A stretch of DNA of 64,000 bases from Streptacidiphilus jeojiense (GTDB lineage: Bacteria > Actinomycetota > Actinomycetes > Streptomycetales > Streptomycetaceae). Shown in pieces: positions 16,683-26,678 of this stretch. The stretch spans positions 174,103 through 238,102 of the forward strand of contig NZ_JOEH01000007.1 in the NCBI RefSeq assembly GCF_000719095.1, read 5' to 3'. The notes beneath the pieces were generated by a model. That model ran no database searches. It was given only the letters and a program-made list of their open reading frames with translations, and was not told where the DNA came from. Each line of letters begins with the position of its first letter. The first letter of the stretch is position 1. Both the position numbers and the translations under genes were made by a program.

Positions 16683-17393
16683 TCATGCCTGCCACGGCTG
16701 AGCTTCCGGCGAAGGCCACCTCGTTGCAACGTGCGGCCGATCGAGGTCCTTGGCTCCGTAGTGGGCGACCTTCGCCCCGGACTGCAGGGCCCAGTAGCGG
16801 TCGCCATAGGACCAATGCCACCACTCGGTGGGGTAGTTGACCATGCCAACAGCTGTGAGAGCCGCGCCTAGGATGTCCCGATGGGAGCGAGCCTCGCCAC
16901 TGATGTTGTCGGCCTGCGTATAGCAGGCGCCCGCGCTCTCCTCCGGGGTCGCGTTCATACGAGTTCCCATGTCGAGTTCGTGACCCTCGTCATCTGCCAG
17001 CGTCAGGTCAACGGCGGCCCCGGCACTGTGCGGCGCGATCTCGGGAGGAGACACGAAGCGGCTTGCTGCTGAGCGGACTTGCTCGGCGGACCACTCCGGA
17101 TGATCGGTACGCAGTCGAGCAGAGTATTTGTCGAAGTAGTGACGTTGCAGGGAGGGCGGCCGATAGCCCTCCACGAAGAGCAACTGCATGCCCCCGGGAA
17201 GCAGTTCCTGCGCTTTGACCAGCCGGTCGAGGACTCCTGCTCGAAGATAGGTGAAAGCGCCGGCGGAGTCCTGCTGCTTCCGTTCGTCGACCAGCAGAGC
17301 GCTGCCTCCGCGAACGTCAACAAGCCGTTCGCCACACTCCTGAACAGGCACGGCTGCGACCCGGGCGTCAGACATCAATATGATCTCACTCAT
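16683..17393 (-). CDS. M15-family D-Ala-D-Ala dipeptidase (VanX-like)
   Basis: A 236-residue zinc dipeptidase. The M15D signature residues are present: VEGYRPPSLQ (substrate Arg), PHSAGAAVDLTL with the first His/Asp zinc ligands (SxGxxxD), and EWWHWSYGDRYWA with catalytic Glu and third ligand His. No signal peptide, so it acts in the cytosol like VanX, cleaving D-Ala-D-Ala or a related dipeptide. No vanH/vanA partners are nearby, so glycopeptide resistance cannot be claimed. The start may be ATG 17393 or the Met seven codons in. Confidence 0.85.
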   Translation of the reverse strand: MSEIILMSDARVAAVPVQECGERLVDVRGGSALLVDERKQQDSAGAFTYLRAGVLDRLVKAQELLPGGMQLLFVEGYRPPSLQRHYFDKYSARLRTDHPEWSAEQVRSAASRFVSPPEIAPHSAGAAVDLTLADDEGHELDMGTRMNATPEESAGACYTQADNISGEARSHRDILGAALTAVGMVNYPTEWWHWSYGDRYWALQSGAKVAHYGAKDLDRPHVATRWPSPEAQPWQA

Positions 17394-17509
17394 GAAGTGA
17401 TCATCTCGCGGATCAGAGGGCTGCCGGCACGGCCTGCTCTAAGAAGGTATGGTCCCGAGCCGCCCGCGGCATCAAACGGTTCGATCGCCATGACAACAGT
17501 CTCGACCAG

Positions 17510-17959
17510 TCACATCTGCGATCTGTAGAAGATCTTGCCTTCGTGGGGTTCCACGCCGAGTGCGGCATACAGGGCCACAGCTGCTGGGTTGCCGCGGTCA
17601 GCGGTCCACTCGACGCGTGAGCAGCCTGCGGAACGCGCTTCGCAGTGCACGGCAATCATCAATTTGCGAGCGACGCCGCGTAGTCGGTACGTCTCCCTCA
17701 CATACAACTCTTTGAGATAGAGGCTGGTGTCCGCCCCTGCAGCGGGCCAAAGGAAGCACACCGAGGCCAGTCCGACGACCTGCACACCGTCGCGGGCAAG
17801 CAGCACGATGGCGGTGGGCTGCGGGCCGAACAGCGCATGCCGTACCTGCTTCACATCGGGAACCGCGTAGGCGCCGCCGTAGTAGCGTTCGATCTCCCCG
17901 AGCATGAGAGCGATGGTCTCCGCATCGCCCTCGGTCGCTCGCTCAATGGTCAGCCGCAC
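17510..17959 (-). CDS. GNAT family N-acetyltransferase
   Basis: A 149-residue acetyltransferase. LTIERATEGDAETIALMLGEI opens the fold; the acetyl-CoA loop is LYVRETYRLRGVARKLMIAVH (RxxGVA), and the C-terminal strands are VEWTADRGNPAAVALYAALGVEP. I prefer GTG 17959 because AAAGGG precedes it with good spacing; ATG 17998 would add 13 residues. The substrate is unknown. Confidence 0.85.
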   Translation of the reverse strand: MRLTIERATEGDAETIALMLGEIERYYGGAYAVPDVKQVRHALFGPQPTAIVLLARDGVQVVGLASVCFLWPAAGADTSLYLKELYVRETYRLRGVARKLMIAVHCEARSAGCSRVEWTADRGNPAAVALYAALGVEPHEGKIFYRSQM

Positions 17960-18151
17960 GTAAGGCCCTTTCACTCGGCCGAGGGGTAGCGCCAGCATGT
18001 CACGCAGGCGCAGCGGCTCGGGAAGGCGCCGTTGGCGAGCAGTGCGTGGAGTTTCGTGACGGCTTCGGCGCCGTCGCTCCGCCCGGCCCTCGGTTCGTTC
18101 GTGCGACAAATTCGCTATCGGGGGGCCGGAGTGCCGTGATACACAACCGAC

Positions 18152-18925
18152 GTGCAAAATATCTTGGAGTTCCCTGAGGTCCTGCGGCTGATCGAAGACC
18201 GTTCCGCTGCGTTCCGCGCTGCCATCGCGTCCGCGCCCGACCTTGACGTCCAGGTTCCGACCTGCCCGGACTGGACGCTGCGCGACCTGGCGCAGCACCT
18301 CGGCGACGGACGCCGGCGGCAGGCCGCGATCGTCGCGGCTGGCCCGGGCGCTGAGCCCCCAGCGAGGACGGACCCGAAGGGTGCCCCGACCGCGCCCCGC
18401 GACCGCGAGGCCCTGGACGCCTGGCTCGCCGAGTCGACCGAGCTCATGCTCGACGCGATGCGCGAGGCCGGCCCGGACCGCGGCTGCTGGACCTGGTGGG
18501 GCCGCTCGCAGGCCCCGCAGACCAGCGGAGCCGTGGCCCGGCACCAGATCCAGGAGATCGCCGTCCACACCTACGACGTCCAGCTCACCCTGGGGGCCGC
18601 ACAGCCGCTGCCGACGGACGTCGCGGTCGAGGGCGTCGACGAGTTCCTGACCACCGTCTCGGCGACGACCGTCCCGTGGCCGTTCAAGCCGGCGACCATC
18701 GACCTGCACGCGACCGAGGGCCGCTCCTGGCGCCTGACCCTCAACGCCGACGGCGTCCACTGCGACGACCTCGCCGCCGACGCGGAGCCCGGCGACATGG
18801 GGATGCGAGGCACTGCGAGCGATATGGTCCTCTACTTCTACGAGCGCGCCCCGCTCGACAGCGTGGAGACCACCGGCAACACCGAGCCGATGGAGCAGCT
18901 CGCAGAGTGGGACCCGAACGAGTAG
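18152..18925 (+). CDS. Maleylpyruvate isomerase family protein (mycothiol-dependent type)
   Basis: A 257-residue DinB-like four-helix protein with the MDMPI N-terminal signature: VPTCPDWTLRDLAQHLGDGRRRQAAIV near residue 30, and VARHQIQEIAVHTYDVQLTLG near residue 130 (metal-ligand His and HxxE/D helices). A small C-terminal domain follows. Members use mycothiol as cofactor; only some isomerise maleylpyruvate and no aromatic-catabolism genes are nearby, so the real substrate is open. GTG start. Confidence 0.85.
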   Translation: MQNILEFPEVLRLIEDRSAAFRAAIASAPDLDVQVPTCPDWTLRDLAQHLGDGRRRQAAIVAAGPGAEPPARTDPKGAPTAPRDREALDAWLAESTELMLDAMREAGPDRGCWTWWGRSQAPQTSGAVARHQIQEIAVHTYDVQLTLGAAQPLPTDVAVEGVDEFLTTVSATTVPWPFKPATIDLHATEGRSWRLTLNADGVHCDDLAADAEPGDMGMRGTASDMVLYFYERAPLDSVETTGNTEPMEQLAEWDPNE

Positions 18926-18932
18926 GACAACA

Positions 18933-18990
18933 GGGCGCGGAGTCTCAGGACGGCATCGGCGCCAGCCGGTGACCGTCGGGCTCCGCGCCC
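18933..18990. terminator. Bidirectional terminator
   Basis: GGGCGCGGAG (18933-18942) pairs perfectly with CTCCGCGCCC (18981-18990) around a 38-base loop that itself contains a GGC/GCC stem. It lies exactly between the convergent MDMPI-family gene and the methyltransferase gene. Confidence 0.65.
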
Positions 18991-18999
18991 GCTCCCGTG

Positions 19000-19773
19000 C
19001 TACTCCGCTTGCAGGACGAAGAACAGGAAGCTCAGGAAGCGTGGCTTGACCTCGGGGAACAGGTCACGAGCGGCCGGGACGGATTCCGGCTCGCTGATGA
19101 CCGTGATCCGGAACCCCGCTTCAGTGAAGGCATCGGTCATGGCGTGCAGCGGCCTGTTCCAGAAGCGCAGTTGGGCGGTTTGGCCGCCCATGGTCCACTC
19201 CTCGATCCGGTCGTAGGTCGCGAAGTAGTTGCTCTTGTTCCCGGCCAGGAACTCCAAGCCGTGGATGGCGAAGGGGTGGTCGACGGACATGATCAGGCGA
19301 CCGCCGGGCTTCAGTACGCGTCGCAACTCGGTCAGCGCCGGCCCCCAGTCCTCCAGGTAGTGCAGCACCAGGGACGCGACGACGTCGTCGAACGTGTCGT
19401 CAGGGTAGGACAGGGGACTGCCCAGTTCGGCCACCTGCAGGTCCGCACCGTCACCGAGCCGCCGCCGGGCCAGCTCCAGCATCCCGGCACTCGCGTCGAA
19501 GCCGCTCACGACGGCGCCACGGTCGCGCAGCGCCTCGGACAGCGGCCCGGAACCGCAGCCGGCGTCGAGGATCCGCCGACCGGCCACGTCCCCGGCGAGG
19601 GCCAGCATCGCCGGCCGCTCGTAGTAGGCATTGACGAGGCTGGTCTCGTTCTCGGCCGAGTACGCCTCAGCGATGCTGTCGTAGTCGTTGACCTGCGGCG
19701 GATCCACAGTCACAGCAGTCGGCGAGACAGCTCCGGACTGGCTCGCGTGCTCTTGCTGGTCGTCAGAAGTCAT
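19000..19773 (-). CDS. Class I SAM-dependent methyltransferase (Methyltransf_11-like)
   Basis: A 257-residue protein: ILDAGCGSGPLSEALRDRGAVVSGFDAS near residue 68 (motif I and the acidic loop), DDVVASLVLHYLEDW (motif II) and LKPGGRLIMSVDHPF (motif III). The small substrate is unknown. ATG 19773. It ends 71 bp downstream of the lipase stop and could be transcribed with it. Confidence 0.85.
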   Translation of the reverse strand: MTSDDQQEHASQSGAVSPTAVTVDPPQVNDYDSIAEAYSAENETSLVNAYYERPAMLALAGDVAGRRILDAGCGSGPLSEALRDRGAVVSGFDASAGMLELARRRLGDGADLQVAELGSPLSYPDDTFDDVVASLVLHYLEDWGPALTELRRVLKPGGRLIMSVDHPFAIHGLEFLAGNKSNYFATYDRIEEWTMGGQTAQLRFWNRPLHAMTDAFTEAGFRITVISEPESVPAARDLFPEVKPRFLSFLFFVLQAE

Positions 19774-19844
19774 GGTGCGGGAGACGTAGGTCGCACCCGT
19801 TCGGTTCCTGGCCCAACCATGGACCCGTGCGCGTTGCGCTTCCG

Positions 19845-21092
19845 TCAGGCCGCCAGCCTCTCGAACCAGTTCAGGATCTGCGGGTAGCTCAGCAGGGCGG
19901 ACTGGGTGTGGACCACGGGGCCGACGTCGGTGAGTGAGACGTGCGCTCCGTGGTCGCGCAGGGCGTCCGTGCAGGCGACTGCGTTGCCGTAGGCCACGTC
20001 GCGGTCGCCGTCGGCGGCGAAGAGGTGGACCGGGACGTTCGGGGTCCAGTCGCAGACTGCGTCGGCCTTGCTCAGCATCGCGGCGAAGGAGCCGGTGGGG
20101 TGGTGCAGCTTCGCGATGAAACCCGGGGTGAGCAGGTGCGTCGGATCGGCCGGCAGGCCTGCGGTGACCTGGTCGTCGGTGTGGTCGCCGTCGAAGAGCT
20201 GCGGCACGGTGCGGTCGTAGGGAGCGCGGAAGGCCTCGGACGGCGTCTGGTAGAGAGGGGTCAGCCGGTTCCAGGCGGTGATCAGGTAGGCCAGATAGAA
20301 CGTGGCGATGGGCGGGTCGAGCCGGCCGTCGAAGGCTGCCGGGATCTCCTGGCCGCGGAGGTCGTAGGGTCCGCTGACGGGCGCCAGCCCGGTGAGTCGG
20401 AAGCCTGGCACCGCGCCTTGCTGCACCGCATGGGCCAGGCCGATCGCGGCGGCGCCGCCCTGGGAGAAGCCGGTGGCCAGCAGTCGTCCGTCCAGTCGTC
20501 GGCCATGCTCGGCCGCGACGGTGCGCGCCGCGAGCAGCAGGTCGACCGAGGCGGAGGTCTCCGAGCCGAGGTCCATGTACGGGTGGGCGCCCGGCCCCAG
20601 GCCCAAGCCCAGGTAGTCGGGGGCGACCGCGGCGAAGCCCTGACCTGCGAACATCACCGTGACGGCGCGGTCGGGCCCGTCGGAGACCGAGGGCGCGTCC
20701 TCCCGGGAGGGCATGGTGCCGTGGGTGTACTCGACGGTGGGCAGGGCGCTGTGCCTCCCGTCGACGGGAAGCGCCAGCAGTCCGGTGGCGGTCGTCGGGC
20801 CTCCCTGCGGGGTGACGGTCCGGTAGGTGATCCGGTAGAGGTCGACACCGTCGCGGGCGGCACCCGTCGCGAAGCCCATGGTCGTGACGTACGCGGAGGC
20901 CTGGGCCGGCGTCAGTCGGGACATCGGCGTCACCGCCACGACGGTGCCGCGCTGCGTCCACTGCTGCACCGCGCTGGTCGACGTCGACCCCGCAGCCACG
21001 GTCGCAGCTGCCGCCGGGGCCGCGCAGGCGACGGTCAATGTGAGGGCCGCCGCGGCGACCAGGGTGCGGCTGCGCGGGCTGATGGCGTGCAT
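19845..21092 (-). CDS. Secreted lipase (LIP-type alpha/beta hydrolase)
   Basis: A 415-residue exported hydrolase. The signal peptide is MHAISPRSRTLVAAAALTLTVACAAPAAA, cleaved after AAA. The domain matches secretory lipases: oxyanion-type HGTMPSRED, the nucleophile elbow GFSQGGAAAI near residue 200, the acid in LFAADGDRDVAYGN and the His in VVHTQSALL. It presumably cleaves triglycerides or other lipid esters outside the cell. Monocistronic or followed by the methyltransferase at 19000. Confidence 0.88.
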   Translation of the reverse strand: MHAISPRSRTLVAAAALTLTVACAAPAAAATVAAGSTSTSAVQQWTQRGTVVAVTPMSRLTPAQASAYVTTMGFATGAARDGVDLYRITYRTVTPQGGPTTATGLLALPVDGRHSALPTVEYTHGTMPSREDAPSVSDGPDRAVTVMFAGQGFAAVAPDYLGLGLGPGAHPYMDLGSETSASVDLLLAARTVAAEHGRRLDGRLLATGFSQGGAAAIGLAHAVQQGAVPGFRLTGLAPVSGPYDLRGQEIPAAFDGRLDPPIATFYLAYLITAWNRLTPLYQTPSEAFRAPYDRTVPQLFDGDHTDDQVTAGLPADPTHLLTPGFIAKLHHPTGSFAAMLSKADAVCDWTPNVPVHLFAADGDRDVAYGNAVACTDALRDHGAHVSLTDVGPVVHTQSALLSYPQILNWFERLAA

Positions 21093-21363
21093 GGTCTGTT
21101 CTCCCTCTCGCCGGAATCCGGAAAGGTGCTGACACGACCCAACTGTTCCAGCGGGGGCAGACCGGCCCCATGGTGCTGGTCCCCGACTCGGGGGTGGGGC
21201 ATACCCCCGGCACCGCCCGCCGCACCGTTCTCGGCGCCGCCGGAAAAAATCTTCGGCACAGTGGTAGTAGAACGCTCCCGCCGTTCGTCAGTCGCACGGA
21301 GATGATGAAGGGACCACGGCCACTGCTGTGGTCACTTGCCGACACCACGATGGGAGCACTGCC

Positions 21364-21705
21364 ATGAAGTACCTGATGCTGGTCTGCACCGACCCCGACT
21401 TCAAGCCCGGACAGGACGAGGGCGCGCCGGACGTCGAGGACTGGGTCGCCGAGATGGACGGCAAGGGGATCCGGCTGCTGGGCAACCGCACCCGCCCGGC
21501 CGACGACGCCACGACCGTGCGGGTCCGCAACCGGGAGGTGCTGCTGACCGACGGGCCCTACGCCGAGACCAAGGACCAGATCGCCGGCTTCGACGTGCTG
21601 GAGTGCGCCGATCTCGACGAGGCCATCGAGGTCGCGTCCAAGCATCCGATGGCCTGGCACGGGATGATCGAGCTCCGCCCGTTCTGGCTCGACGACGAGG
21701 ATTAG
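21364..21705 (+). CDS. YCII/DGPF domain protein
   Basis: A 113-residue YCII-related protein: [13 protein letters not shown] at the N-terminus and the name-giving motif [36 protein letters not shown]. These proteins accompany ECF42 sigma factors and the two are presumed to work together; the biochemical role is not established. ATG 21364, 62 bp before the sigma-factor gene and certainly in its operon. Confidence 0.9.
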   Translation: MKYLMLVCTDPDFKPGQDEGAPDVEDWVAEMDGKGIRLLGNRTRPADDATTVRVRNREVLLTDGPYAETKDQIAGFDVLECADLDEAIEVASKHPMAWHGMIELRPFWLDDED

Positions 21706-21767
21706 GACTAGGCGGAGCGCGGCAGCCCCCCGGGAGCACGGAACAGGAACCAGGTAGCGCGAGACCC

Positions 21768-22988
21768 ATGACGGAGCGGCAGGTGGAGGACCGGATCGCC
21801 GGGATCTACGCCGACGGCTGGAGCCGGATCGTGGCCACCATGATCCGGTTCACCGGCGGCAACTGGGACCTGGCCGAGGAGTGCGCCCAGGACGCCTTCG
21901 CCCGTGCGCTGGTGAAGTGGCCCGAGACCGGCGTCCCGGACCAGCCGCTGGCCTGGCTCACCACCACCGCGCGCAACCGTGCCATCGACCGGATCCGCCG
22001 GGCGACCACGGAGGCGGCGAAGCTACGGGAGGTCGCCGCGATGCAACCTGAACCGCAGCCGTACGCGAGCGACCACGAGATCCCGGACGAGCGGCTCGAA
22101 TTGATGTTCACCTGCTGCCATCCGTCGCTGAACCTGGACGCCCAGGTGGCGCTGACGCTGCGCAGCCTGGCCGGGATGACCACCGCCGAGATCGCGCGGG
22201 CGTTCCTGCTGCCGGAGCGCACCATGGGCCAGCGCCTGTTCCGGGCCAAGCAGAAGATCGCGCACGCGGCCATCCCGTTCCGGGTGCCGCCCGGGCACCT
22301 GCTGCCCGATCGCCTCCCGGCCGTGCTCCATGTGCTCTACCTGCTCTTCAACGAGGGCTACGGGGACCCTCGGAAGCACCGGCTGTGCCAGGAGGCGGTC
22401 CGGCTGGCGCGGGTGCTGACGGCGCTGATGCCGGACGAGCCCGAGGCGCAGGGGATGCTGGCGCTGATGCTGCTGCACGACGCCCGCCGGCCGGCCCGGA
22501 CCGACGCCGACGGCGAGCTGGTCACCCTGTCGGAGCAGGACCGCTCGTTGTGGGACCAAGAGCTGATCGCCGAGGGCAGCGCGGTCCTCGAACGGGCGCT
22601 GCGGCGGCGCCGGGCCGGACCGTTCCAGATCCAGGCTGCCGTCGCGGCCTGCCATGCCACCGCCCCGACTGCGGAGCAGACCGACTGGCCGCAGATCGTC
22701 GGGCTCTACACCGAGCTCGCGGCCGTCGCACCGGGCCCGGTCGTGGACCTCAACCGCGCCGTCGCGGTCAGCATGGCCGAGGGCCCGCAGGCGGCGCTGC
22801 CACTGGTCGAGGCGATCGCCGGGACCGGGCGGCTGAACCGGTACTACCTGCTCCACGCCACCCGCGCGGACCTGCTGCGCCGTCTCGGCCGGGCTGCGGA
22901 GGCCGACGCGAGCTACCGCGCGGCCCTGGAGCTGGCCCCCACCGAGGCGGAGCGGCGGTTCCTGCGGGGCCGGCTGCAGTCCGGCTGA
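21768..22988 (+). CDS. ECF42-type RNA polymerase sigma factor with C-terminal helical extension
   Basis: A 406-residue sigma factor. Region 2 is about residues 10-80 ([39 protein letters not shown]...[11 protein letters not shown]); region 4 is about residues 115-165 ([34 protein letters not shown]). A long C-terminal region follows ([50 protein letters not shown]) with the TPR-like repeats that define group ECF42. Such factors lack a classical anti-sigma gene and control a linked DGPF gene, here directly upstream. Confidence 0.92.
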   Translation: MTERQVEDRIAGIYADGWSRIVATMIRFTGGNWDLAEECAQDAFARALVKWPETGVPDQPLAWLTTTARNRAIDRIRRATTEAAKLREVAAMQPEPQPYASDHEIPDERLELMFTCCHPSLNLDAQVALTLRSLAGMTTAEIARAFLLPERTMGQRLFRAKQKIAHAAIPFRVPPGHLLPDRLPAVLHVLYLLFNEGYGDPRKHRLCQEAVRLARVLTALMPDEPEAQGMLALMLLHDARRPARTDADGELVTLSEQDRSLWDQELIAEGSAVLERALRRRRAGPFQIQAAVAACHATAPTAEQTDWPQIVGLYTELAAVAPGPVVDLNRAVAVSMAEGPQAALPLVEAIAGTGRLNRYYLLHATRADLLRRLGRAAEADASYRAALELAPTEAERRFLRGRLQSG

Positions 22989-23160
22989 GCGGCTCGTCAG
23001 GTTCTGCGGGGAGATAAGGGCGACGTTAGCCTGCTGAGCAACCGGGCAGATGCGCTGGTGCGGGCGCTGCCGCCCGCAGCGCGCAGTGCCGGTGCGGGCC
23101 GGTTCCGGGCCCCGCGCCGACGCCGGCGCTCGGCGAAGGACGCGCCATCGGAGGTGCCTG

Positions 23161-24696
23161 ATGACCCACTCCTCGGACTCCGCCATTCCGGGGGACCATG
23201 CCGCTCCGGACTCCGGACGGGGCATCCGCAGCCTGGTCCCGGCCCGGTTGGACCGGCTGGGTTGGTCCCCCTTCCACACCAGGCTGGTGATCGCCCTGGG
23301 TGTGGCCTGGGTGCTGGACGGCCTGGAGATCACCATCGCCAGCAATGTCACCAGCATCCTGACCCAGCCGGACACGCTGAACCTGTCCTCGGCGTCGGTG
23401 AGCTTCTCGGTCGGCACCGTGTACCTGCTGGGTGAGGTCGCCGGGGCGCTGTTCTTCGGATGGTTGTCGGACAAGTGGGGGCGGCGCAACCTCTTCATGA
23501 TCACCCTGGGTGTCTACCTGCTCGGCGGCGCCCTCACCGCCTGCACGGCCGGCCACAGCCAGGGCTGGGTCATCTGGCTCAACGCCACCCGGTTCATCGC
23601 GGGCATGGGCATCGGCGGCGAGTACGCCGCCATCAACTCGGCCATCGACGAGCTCATCCCGGCCCGGTACCGGGGGCGGGTGGACATCGCGATCAACGGC
23701 ACCTACTGGGGCGGAGCCCTGATCGCCACGATCATCACCCTCACCGTCGTCAATAACCTGCCCAGCAGCTACGCCTGGCGGGTGGCCTTCCTGTCCGGCC
23801 CGGTCCTCGGCTTCGTCATCCTGTTCGTCCGGAAGAACCTGCCGGAGAGTCCGCGCTGGCTGCTGATGCACGGGCGGGTCGACGAGGCGGAGCAGGCGGT
23901 GACCGAGATCGAGCACGAAGTCGAATCCTCCGGGCGGTCGCTGCCACCGGTCGACGGGTCCAGGGCGGTCCAGGTCGCCGCCGCGGACCAGATCGGCTTC
24001 GTCACCCTGGCCCGGACCCTGTTCTCCCGCTATCCCGGCCGCTCCGTGCTGGGAGCGTCGCTGATGATCACTCAGTCGTTCCTCTACAACGCCATCTTCT
24101 TCACCTACGCACTGGTGCTCACCAAGATCTACGGCGTGGCCAGCGGTGACACCGCCTACTACTTCATCTTCTTCGCGCTGGGCAACCTGATCGGCCCGCT
24201 GACCATCGGACGGCTCTTCGACACCGTCGGCCGCCGAAAGATGATCTCGGGGACCTACTTCCTCTCCGGGTTCCTGCTGGCCGTCAGCGCCTTCCTGTTC
24301 AACGCGGGGCTGCTGAACGCGGTCACCCAGACGGTGTGCTGGTGCGTCATCTTCTTCTTCGCCTCGGCCGGCGCCAGCGCCGCCTACCTGACCGTCAGTG
24401 AGATCTTCCCGGTGGAGGTCAGGGCCAAGGCCATCGCCGTCTTCTTCGTCATCGCCCAGTCCTTCGGCGCCTTCGGCCCCTGGCTCTACGGGCAGCTGAT
24501 CGGCGACGGCCACGACCACTTCAAGCTGTTCATCGGCTACCTCATCGGAGCCGCGGTGATGCTGATCGGCGCCGTGGTCGAGGTCTTCCTCGGCGTGGAC
24601 GCCGAGGGCCGCTCGCTGGAGGAGATCTCCGGTCCGGCGTCCGACACCTCGGGCCCCGGAGGCCCGCGCAACAAGGAGCCGGCCGGCTCGCGCTAG
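23161..24696 (+). CDS. MFS transporter (sugar porter-like)
   Basis: A 511-residue permease with about 12 membrane segments. The signature loop between TM2 and TM3 is GWLSDKWGRRNLFMITL; the equivalent after TM8 is LFDTVGRRKMISG. PESPRWLLMHGR after TM6 is the sugar-porter family mark, and VSEIFPVEVRAKAIA is in TM10-11. It resembles major-facilitator aromatic-acid or sugar importers; the substrate is not deducible. ATG 23161 follows GGAGGTGCC. Confidence 0.88.
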   Translation: MTHSSDSAIPGDHAAPDSGRGIRSLVPARLDRLGWSPFHTRLVIALGVAWVLDGLEITIASNVTSILTQPDTLNLSSASVSFSVGTVYLLGEVAGALFFGWLSDKWGRRNLFMITLGVYLLGGALTACTAGHSQGWVIWLNATRFIAGMGIGGEYAAINSAIDELIPARYRGRVDIAINGTYWGGALIATIITLTVVNNLPSSYAWRVAFLSGPVLGFVILFVRKNLPESPRWLLMHGRVDEAEQAVTEIEHEVESSGRSLPPVDGSRAVQVAAADQIGFVTLARTLFSRYPGRSVLGASLMITQSFLYNAIFFTYALVLTKIYGVASGDTAYYFIFFALGNLIGPLTIGRLFDTVGRRKMISGTYFLSGFLLAVSAFLFNAGLLNAVTQTVCWCVIFFFASAGASAAYLTVSEIFPVEVRAKAIAVFFVIAQSFGAFGPWLYGQLIGDGHDHFKLFIGYLIGAAVMLIGAVVEVFLGVDAEGRSLEEISGPASDTSGPGGPRNKEPAGSR

Positions 24697-24785
24697 GCCG
24701 TCGGTTCCGGCCGGATCCGGCCCGGAACCGTGTGAGAGCGGTAAGGAAAGGGGCCGGGCCCGGGCGGACCGGGTATCGGGGAAGC

Positions 24786-26666
24786 ATGGCGGGGAAGCGT
24801 CTGCACGGTGTCATCCGCAGGTTCGGACTGGGCGTGGCGATGGTCTGTGCGAGTGTGCTGGCGGGCACACTGGTCGCCGGGCTCTCCCTGCCCGCGGTCG
24901 GTGCGCTGGGGTTCGGGGCCAAGTCGCTGGTGACCGACTTCAACAACCTTCCGGCGGAGTACAACGCCGCCCCCACCCTCTCCCAGGCGTCCACCGTCTA
25001 CGACGCCGACGGCGGGGTGATCGCCAGGGTCTACGCCCGGGACCGGGTCGTGGTGCCCTTCGCCCGGATCGCCCCGGTGATGCGGCAGGCGCTGGTCGAC
25101 ATCGAGGACAACCGCTTCTACCAGCACGGCGCGATCGACCTCAAGGGCACCCTGCGCGCGCTCACCAAGAACGCCTCCTCCGGCACCTCGCAGGGCGGAT
25201 CGACGCTGACCCAGCAGCTGGTGAAGAACATGAACGTGGAGCTGGCCGGCAACGACCCGGCCAAGGTCCGCGAGGCGCAGGCGCAGACCGTGGCGCGGAA
25301 GATCTCCGAGCTGAAGGTCGCCATCAAGCTGGAGGAGACCCTCAGCAAGGACCAGATCCTCACCGACTACCTCAACATCGCCTTCTTCGGTGAGCAGGCC
25401 TACGGCATCGAGTCCGCCGCCGAGCGCTACTTCAGCGTCCACGCCGACCGGTTGACCCTCCCCCAGGCCGCGCTGCTGGCCGGCATCGTGCAGTCCCCCA
25501 GCGGCTACGACCCGCTGATCGACGCGCAGGCCGCCCTGGTCCGCCGCAATGTGGTGCTGGCCGCGATGGCCAAGTACGGGTCGATCACCGCGGTGCAGGC
25601 CGTACAGGCGAAGGCCGCGCCGCTGGGGCTCAAGGTGAGTCGCCCCAGGGAGGGCTGCATCACCGCCGGCAACGGCGAGCAGTTCTTCTGCGACTACGTC
25701 GAACACCTCTTCCTCGCCGACCCGGCCTTCGGCAGGACCGTCGAGGCCCGGCAGGCGCTGTGGGACCGCGGCGGCCTCAGCATCCACACCACGCTGGACC
25801 CCAGGGCCCAACGGGCCCTGGAGAACTCGGTCAGCTCCCACGTCGACCCCGGCGACAAGGCCGCCACCGCGATGACCATCGTCCAGCCGGGCACCGGCGC
25901 CATCGTCGCCATGGGCCAGAGCCGCCCCTACGGCGACGGCAACAGCCCCGCGGTCACCACGCTGAACTACAACGTGGACCGCTCCATGGGCGGGGGCGGC
26001 GGTTTCCCGACCGGCTCGACCGTCAAGCCGATCACCGCGGCCGCCGCGCTGGAGAACGGCATCGGCATGGACCAGACCTACCCCGCCCCGTACCAGGAGC
26101 CCTACCCGGCCATGAAGGACTGTCAGGGCAACCGGCTCCCCGAGTCCGACAACCCGCCGAACCAGAACGACTCCCCCTCCCTGGTCGGTCCGTTCGCCAT
26201 GCCCGAGGCCATGGCCAAGTCGGTCAACACCTACTTCGTGCCGCTGGAGAAGGACGCCGGGCTCTGCAACGTCGTCCAGATGATGGCCAAGCTGGGCATC
26301 ACCAGCCAGGCCACCTACTCCCCCGGTACCACCACCCTGGCCCCCATCGCCCAGGTGCAGTCGCTGACCCTGGGCACCAACAGCCTGACCCCGCTGGAGA
26401 TGGCCGACGTGTACGCCACCTTCGCCGCCCGGGGCGTCTACTGCTCCCCCACCGCGATCACCGCGGTCACCGACGTGAACCACAAGAGCCTGCCGGTGCC
26501 CTCCGCCAACTGCCACCCGGTGATGCAGCAGAGCACCGCCGACGCCATCACCACCATGCTCAAGGGCGTGGTCGAGGACGGCACCGGCGCGGCCGACGGC
26601 TTCACCGACGGCCGCCGCTCCTTCCACACGGTGCCTCTGCCGGGGTCCTCCTCGAACGGTCCCTGA
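24786..26666 (+). pseudogene. Class A penicillin-binding protein lacking the C-terminal part of the transpeptidase domain
   Basis: A 626-residue product with one N-terminal membrane anchor. The GT51 glycosyltransferase domain looks intact (VDIEDNRFYQHGAIDLKG with catalytic Glu, QGGSTLTQQLVKN, LNIAFFGEQAYGIESAA). The transpeptidase domain has the SxxK box (GSTVKP) and SxN (KSVNTYF) but ends after GVVEDGTGAADGFTDGR, exactly where homologues continue into AGKTGTT. The last 16 residues (RSFHTVPLPGSSSNGP) are unrelated. About 100 residues including the KTG box are missing, so cross-linking activity should be lost, although glycan polymerisation could remain. Confidence 0.8.
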
Positions 26667-26678
26667 CGTGAGGGGTCG

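Noticed and set aside
16683..17393. Glycopeptide resistance locus
   Set aside because: Only a VanX-like dipeptidase is present; vanS/R, vanH and vanA homologues are absent from the neighbourhood.
17381..17403. TGATC/GATCA dyad overlapping the VanX-like start as an operator
   Set aside because: Arms are only 5 bp and the inner bases do not pair symmetrically; it may be chance.
14262..18120. The 11-mer TAGCGAATTTG at about 14262 and its inverted copy near 18107, flanking the accessory stretch
   Set aside because: The match does not extend beyond 11 bases and no recombinase or target duplication is present, so it cannot be called terminal repeats.
19000..21660. A single 886-codon minus frame joining the methyltransferase to sequence beyond the lipase gene
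   Set aside because: Only the C-terminal 257 residues look like protein; the upstream part is a shadow of the lipase gene in another frame.
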